From the NCBI RefSeq assembly GCF_000283155.1, contig NW_004454171.1, forward strand, positions 14,676,171 through 14,740,170: a stretch of DNA of 64,000 bases, in the 5' to 3' direction. A model generated the notes under the pieces. The model was not told the DNA's origin, ran no database searches, and saw nothing but the letters and a program-made list of their open reading frames with translations. The DNA comes from Ceratotherium simum simum. Taxonomy: Eukaryota; Chordata; Mammalia; Perissodactyla; Rhinocerotidae. The stretch's first letter is position 1, and the number at the start of each line of letters is the position of its first letter. Positions 59,391-64,000 of the stretch are shown here, piece by piece. A program made the position numbers and the translations under genes.

Positions 59391-59799
59391 CTAATATAGA
59401 AATTAGTTCTTAAAAATCAATGGTTTGTGTATAACTCATCCGAAATTTGTGAACATGGTTTTATTTTTATTTCAGTCTTAAAAATGTAACATTACCAGCA
59501 AATTCAGTATTCTGTTAAGAAAGCAGAAATACTAAGTTAATAATTCTCTTAGGTGAAAAGATTGCAGGATTATTGATAATGTTTATCATGTACTTTGCAA
59601 GCTTATCACAGAGGTTCTCAAAATCGAGAGTACATAAATGTTGGACAGTGAAGCTTCCTCTGTTAACACAATACTAACTTATTTTCTGAATTACACAGCC
59701 TTAAAGAAAATTTCTCTTGATATTTTTACTACTCGTTGTAGGAAAAAAATATAGAAGCACCCCAACAACATTTAAAATTACTAGAGATCTCATCACTCA
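59391..59799. other. unassigned sequence
   Basis: Nothing recognised. Confidence 0.45.
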
Positions 59800-60155
59800 C
59801 ACATAATTTGGTTCAATTATCAGTGTACATCACTTACATGCATTTCTAGGAGCATTAAATCATTGCACATACTGTTTTATGAACTCCTTTTGTTCCACTT
59901 AAGTACACACTGAAAAAAATTCGTGAACTATCCCTCTACAAAGTTATTTTAAATGTCTGTAGAGTATACTACTTATAACTAAATCATGACTTATATAGTC
60001 AATTTGTTTTTGAGGTTTTTTCCAATGTTTTTGACAATATAAATAGTGTCATGATGAGTATCTTTCCTGCTAACCTGATGGGAATATCTCTGATTAGTTC
60101 CTTTTATAAATTCTCAGAAGTGGAATTACTGGGTCAAAAAGAATGCACAAATTAT
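59800..60155 (-). mobile_element. L1M/HAL1 fragment, antisense
   Basis: 'acaatataaatagtgtcatg', 'ctgattagttccttttataa', 'ttctcagaagtggaattact' and 'gggtcaaaaagaatgcacaa' are the standard antisense HAL1/L1M 3' part. Confidence 0.82.
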
Positions 60156-60669
60156 TCACTAAACACCTAAAATGTCTAGAACAGTGGTAGATGCTGTGTT
60201 GAAGGACATATGACCAAAGAAAGGTATACAACATGGTTTCTGGTTCATACGGGAGATAAAAACCACTTCAGAAGAAAGGGATTTTCAGTGTAGGTTGGAA
60301 AGGTGAGGAAAATACATCGACGTAAGATTTGATATAGGTTTCAAATAAACATTCTAAACATGAACAAAATAGAATAGGTATAATCCAACTATAAAATTAT
60401 TCAAGAAAACTATTTTGTTTGTGCAAAACAAAAAAATTTATACTTACTCCTATAGTTTTTGACTAGGTTAAAAGAAAAAACATTTTCCATAATAATACCT
60501 GAAAATTTATAATGAAATCTAACAAATACCATGTAACTGGGGTTTTAAAAATTTCATCCAATTTTACATTCTTTTATAATTCGTTGATGTCTCAATCTTA
60601 CCCCTAAAAATGTTGAACAAAGAGTAATAACTTTATCAATATTCTGCTTTCTTTCTAGAATACTTTCTC
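60156..60669. other. unassigned sequence
   Basis: Nothing firm; 60160-60290 may be an old antisense L2 3' end. Confidence 0.4.
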
Positions 60670-60785
60670 ATATCGTGAATCAATTATGTGATCTTAAATA
60701 CATCACCTGGTTTCTCTGGGCCTTTGTTTCCTCATTTGTAAAATGATAGCTAAGGGTTTGTCCTCTAAAATTGTAGAATCTTTGT
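60670..60785 (+). mobile_element. MIR SINE
   Basis: 'cacctggtttctctgggcct' then 'tgtttcctcatttgtaaaat' and 'gatagctaagggtttgtcct'. Confidence 0.82.
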
Positions 60786-61094
60786 ACTTGCTTGCCTGAA
60801 ACAACTGACGCTGACATTGGGGAAAAAATAATGATTTAAAAAACTCCTCCGTATTGTGGTTCTTCTGATCATTGTCCCTCCTGACTTTCTCCACTAACTT
60901 TTAGGATTCCTAAGTTTAAGGGAAATCTATACAAATTAGTCCTAACTGAAATTGCTTTTCTATGCAGTTGCTCAAAGATTTCCTTATAAATGAAAATAAT
61001 AAGGCAGTTCTATGACTGTAACAGAATAATTGAATACTTAGTTCTCATAGGAAAATCTTTAATGTTGGTGCTCTAATATGAGGCATCTATCCAG
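60786..61094. other. unassigned sequence
   Basis: Nothing recognised. Confidence 0.45.
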
Positions 61095-61205
61095 AGGACA
61101 AAGGGGCCTAGAAACCTGGTCATCATGTCTGGCTCTGCCATGAAGTGTGATGGGTCACAGCCCAGTATTTACACTTCTTCCTCGAGGCTCAGATATTTTC
61201 AAATC
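61095..61205 (+). mobile_element. possible MIR fragment
   Basis: 'agaaacctggtcatcatgtc', 'tggctctgccatgaagtgtg' and 'acttcttcctcgaggctcag' resemble the 5' half of MIR. Confidence 0.45.
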
Positions 61206-61329
61206 TGTGTTGGTTTTAGAATGACTAATTCAAATTGTTACAGAAACTGATAGGGGCCACAGGGTCACTTGCTAACAGAGCAGAATGGATGCTGAAAATT
61301 GAAAAATTCAAACCAGACAGTAGTGTTAA

Positions 61330-61690
61330 TCCACTGCAGAGATTCAGGCAGAGATGCCTTAAAATATTACTGAGCGTGATGCGTGGGTGATCTTTAATTT
61401 CATTTCTGGGAATTATTTATGTGATTAATCACATTCAGAAGTAAACGTTCACACGGATATGTCGGCACTGGGGGCGCCTTGCAAGCAGGTATTCTCCCTA
61501 ATTACTCCTTCGGTACTATTAATTGAACAGTCATCCAGATCTGTCTCAATGGTCTGTGGCAAGATAATTAGCTGAAATATCCACAAACAAACCTGCAGGG
61601 CACCCTCAGTTAGCAGTGTACACACACTGCAGCTGGAGACCTCTCTTCAAGCTCAGAGAGCAGAGCAGATAGTGCTTTTTGCGGATTAAA
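61330..61690. promoter_or_regulatory. candidate conserved non-coding element
   Basis: Unique-looking DNA rich in TAAT words, with a perfect 14-bp palindrome TGTGATTAATCACA at 61420-61433 and further TAATTA/TAATTG sites at 61499-61525. This is the look of homeodomain-bound enhancers, but it is inference from composition only. Confidence 0.25.
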
Positions 61691-61854
61691 TGAACCCTTG
61701 AAGGAAGGTACGAGGCATGAGTACGAGAGAAAAGGGGCTGATTTTGAAACTCAAGGCCTAGCTAGAAGACACCGGTGGTGCTTGATGGCACTTGACAAGC
61801 AGTTGTTCCGAAATTTCTGGTGTTTGGTGCTGCTTTCTTCAGTGCACAGTGGGG

Positions 61855-61990
61855 AAGTGGAAAGAGTCTGGGATCACGAGGCTTGGACAGCATCGCGGTC
61901 CCGTCACTTCCCAGCACAGGACTCAGGCAAAGTCACATGTTTTCTTTGTTACTCACTTTCCCCCTTTGGGAAATGAAATGAACTGGATTA
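61855..61990 (+). mobile_element. MIR SINE
   Basis: 'gtggaaagagtctgggatca', 'ggcaaagtcacatgttttct' and 'ttgggaaatgaaatgaactg' follow the 5' and core parts of MIR. Confidence 0.75.
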
Positions 61991-62214
61991 TTGTTTTTCA
62001 AGCTTCTTTTCTTTTCTTTTCTAATTAAAAAAAATTTTAAGCCACAAACACTTTGTTCCAATGAGATGTTACCTGGAAGCTGGAACAGGATCACAAAGAG
62101 TAGGTTTTCCTTCATTGTGATGGAGGGACCCATGTGTACCCACTCTGAGCCCTGAGGGAGCCTATGGATCCTATATCTTCTCAGCGCATGTGTTTGGCAA
62201 CTATAGAACTAAAT

Positions 62215-62372
62215 CTGCGTTTCTCAAACTTGACTGTGCATACAAATCACACAGGATCTCGTTAAGATACAGAGTCTGATTCAGTAGGTCGGGGAGGCCT
62301 GGGACTCTGCATTTCTAACAAGGGCCTGGGTGATGTTGAGGCTGCTGGTCCACACAACACACTTTGAATAGC
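62215..62372 (+). mobile_element. MER5A-type hAT-Charlie relic
   Basis: 'tgcgtttctcaaacttgact', 'tctgattcagtaggtcgggg', 'gggactctgcatttctaaca' and 'tgaggctgctggtccacaca' are in MER5A order. Confidence 0.85.
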
Positions 62373-62622
62373 GAAGGTGATGATTCTCTAAGGTCTCTTC
62401 AAACAGGAGCATTCTTTAAAAGTGAGAGGAAGAAAAAACACTCAACTTTGACCTTCCTTGTGTCTCCAGCAGACCTTTGTGGGAACTTAACACATGTCCA
62501 GCAGAGTCAACCTTTCCAAATTTAGCTTTGATAAAGGTTGACTGTTCAGTGGAATAGAGTTTTTCTCTTTTTCATACTTCTAAATACAAATTATTCTCTA
62601 TTCTCCTTATTTTGTGTTGAAT

Positions 62623-62831
62623 TTTTTTTTAATTTTATATTTATTTATTTTTTCCCCCAAAGCCCCAGTGGATAGTTGTATGTCATAGCTGCACATCCTT
62701 CTAGTTGCTGTATGTGGGACATGGCCTCAGCATGGCCGGAGAAGCGGTGCGTCGATGTGCGCCCGGGATCCGAACCTGGGCCACCAGCAGCGGAGCGCGC
62801 GCACTTAACCGCTAAGCCACGGGGCCGGCCC
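62623..62831 (-). mobile_element. ERE SINE, short-type tail, antisense
   Basis: T-rich tail with 'tatatttatttattttttcc', 'agccccagtggatagttgta', 'tgcacatccttctagttgct', B-box complement 'gggatccgaacctgggccac', end 'ccacggggccggccc'. A perfect 10-bp TSD TGTGTTGAAT lies at 62613-62622 and 62832-62841. CpG-rich, so relatively young. Confidence 0.97.
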
Positions 62832-62870
62832 TGTGTTGAATATTATTTCAGTCTTAACAGTTATAAGTCT

Positions 62871-63050
62871 GGGTTGCCAGATTTAGCAAATAAAATACAC
62901 AGGTCACTAGTTAAACTTGAATTTCAGGTAAATGACAAATAATTTTTTAAAACTCTACTTCATGGGCCATACTTATACTAAAAAATTACTCATTTTTTAT
63001 TTGAAATTCAAATTTACCTGAGTGTCCTATATTTTATTTGGCAACCCTAC
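62871..63050. mobile_element. palindromic DNA-transposon relic (MER53-like)
   Basis: Starts 'gggttgccagatttagcaaa' and ends with its near complement 'ttatttggcaacccta'. The middle also pairs ('aaacttgaatttcaggtaaa' with 'gaaattcaaatttacctgag'), giving one long imperfect hairpin of about 180 bp. Non-autonomous, with no frame. Confidence 0.72.
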
Positions 63051-63681
63051 CTATAGGGGAACACTACGGCTTTGGGCCCTGGCCAGACAAACTTGCAATC
63101 TAATTACAGTAAACTACTCCTGTTTGTGGCTGTGCCTCTTTGCTTCATGAATTGTAGGGCACTTTTTACTTAAAAAGAGTAACTCAAATTGATTTGTCTG
63201 TCTTCTGGGCTGGCCAAGAAATTCAGGCAATAACTCTTGTATGAAGCAAAGCCTGGGTGTTCTTTCACGCATTCTCTGCTCATCCGATTTTGGTTGTTCT
63301 TCCTCCTGTGTTAGTTGTCCCACTCTCCTGCAGTTGCCTCTTCTCCAATCTATACTTACTACTTGCCATTGGTATGTTACCTTCCTTCTAGAACTGTCGT
63401 ATGGGCGATCCCCAAGAGTTAGTTAATATAACATAGTTGGTATGCGTCCAAGATGAAAATTGTCCCAAAGCATGTAGAGAACAGCTATGTACTGAGATTA
63501 ACAAAACCATCATATTATTCATATGATTTTCTGAAAACTAAAGTATTCTTAAAATAAAACTGAAGTGATTCTCCACTGGCTGCTAAATGAGTACAAACTC
63601 TTTAATATGGGAAGAAATATCTTTTACATTTCATTTCAATACATTTCAAACACTTAATGTCCATTATTTTCTTTCACAGCC

Positions 63682-63857
63682 CAGTGGTTCTCAGACTGAC
63701 TAGAAATAAAATCACCTGAGGAGATTTAAAAAAAAAGTACTGATGTTGAGGCCTCCCTCAGTCCACTGACCAGAATCTCTGGCTGGGGTCCAGGTGAGTG
63801 TATTTTTTAAAAGTTTTTCAGGTCAGTCAGATGTCCAGTGAGGGCCGAGAACCACTG
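63682..63857. mobile_element. MER5A-type hAT-Charlie relic, both ends present
   Basis: Perfect 11-bp terminal inverted repeats CAGTGGTTCTC / GAGAACCACTG. The inside has 'aaaatcacctgaggagattt' and 'gaccagaatctctggctggg'. Flanking 8-bp duplications are no longer recognisable. Confidence 0.9.
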
Positions 63858-64000
63858 CCAAACCATACTTCTCTCAGTTCTATCTCCATCCCATAGCTTC
63901 CCACTCTGTTAGCTTTTGCCTGTCATATTCCCCTAACCTGGGAGGCCACTTACTTCATCGTATTGACTTATACAAATACTATCCATTTCACATTATTTCT

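Overview
This is AT-rich, non-coding mammalian nuclear DNA, either intergenic or from a large intron. I found no protein-coding exon, RNA gene or CpG island that I can defend. Nine tRNA-derived SINEs of the equine repetitive element (ERE) type, several with intact target-site duplications (TSDs), point to a perissodactyl, most likely an equid. No Alu, rodent B1/B2, carnivore CAN or ruminant Bov SINE was seen. Older layers shared by all placentals (MIR, L2, L1M/HAL1, MaLR LTRs, hAT-Charlie relics) fit the same picture. Family names come from remembered consensus features, not a database search.

Layout. 0-8.5 kb: MaLR internal end plus MLT1 LTR, a MIR, an L2 split by a younger L1 3' end, then L2, MIR and L1 scraps. 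8.5-16 kb: mostly unassigned, with MIR, L2, L1 and MER5 remnants. 16-21 kb: three EREs, an antisense L1 and two microsatellites. 21-28 kb: a run of four LTR-like elements, MIRs, L2 and MER5 pieces. 28-32 kb: MIRs and a repeat-poor stretch. 32-42 kb: the most layered part, with a long L2 carrying endonuclease-region sequence cut by an ERE, MLT1, two same-orientation MaLR LTRs each inside a different MIR, another L2 cut by an LTR, and a further LTR-like element. 42-46 kb: an ERE inside a MIR, another ERE and an L2. 46.1-50.3 kb: the longest stretch with no repeat I recognise. 50-64 kb: EREs, MIRs, hAT relics (MER58-, MER3- and MER5-like), a palindromic MER53-like element and several repeat-poor stretches.

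The longest open frames fall in L2/LTR sequence, apart from one unexplained 161-codon frame at 48.0-48.5 kb on the minus strand. No genes here can be described as working together; the content is a record of transposition plus a few unique stretches that could be regulatory. I saw no convincing undescribed biological system. The best leads are a chimeric ERE, the repeat-poor 46-50 kb stretch, and a few palindromic or clustered transcription-factor-like motifs.
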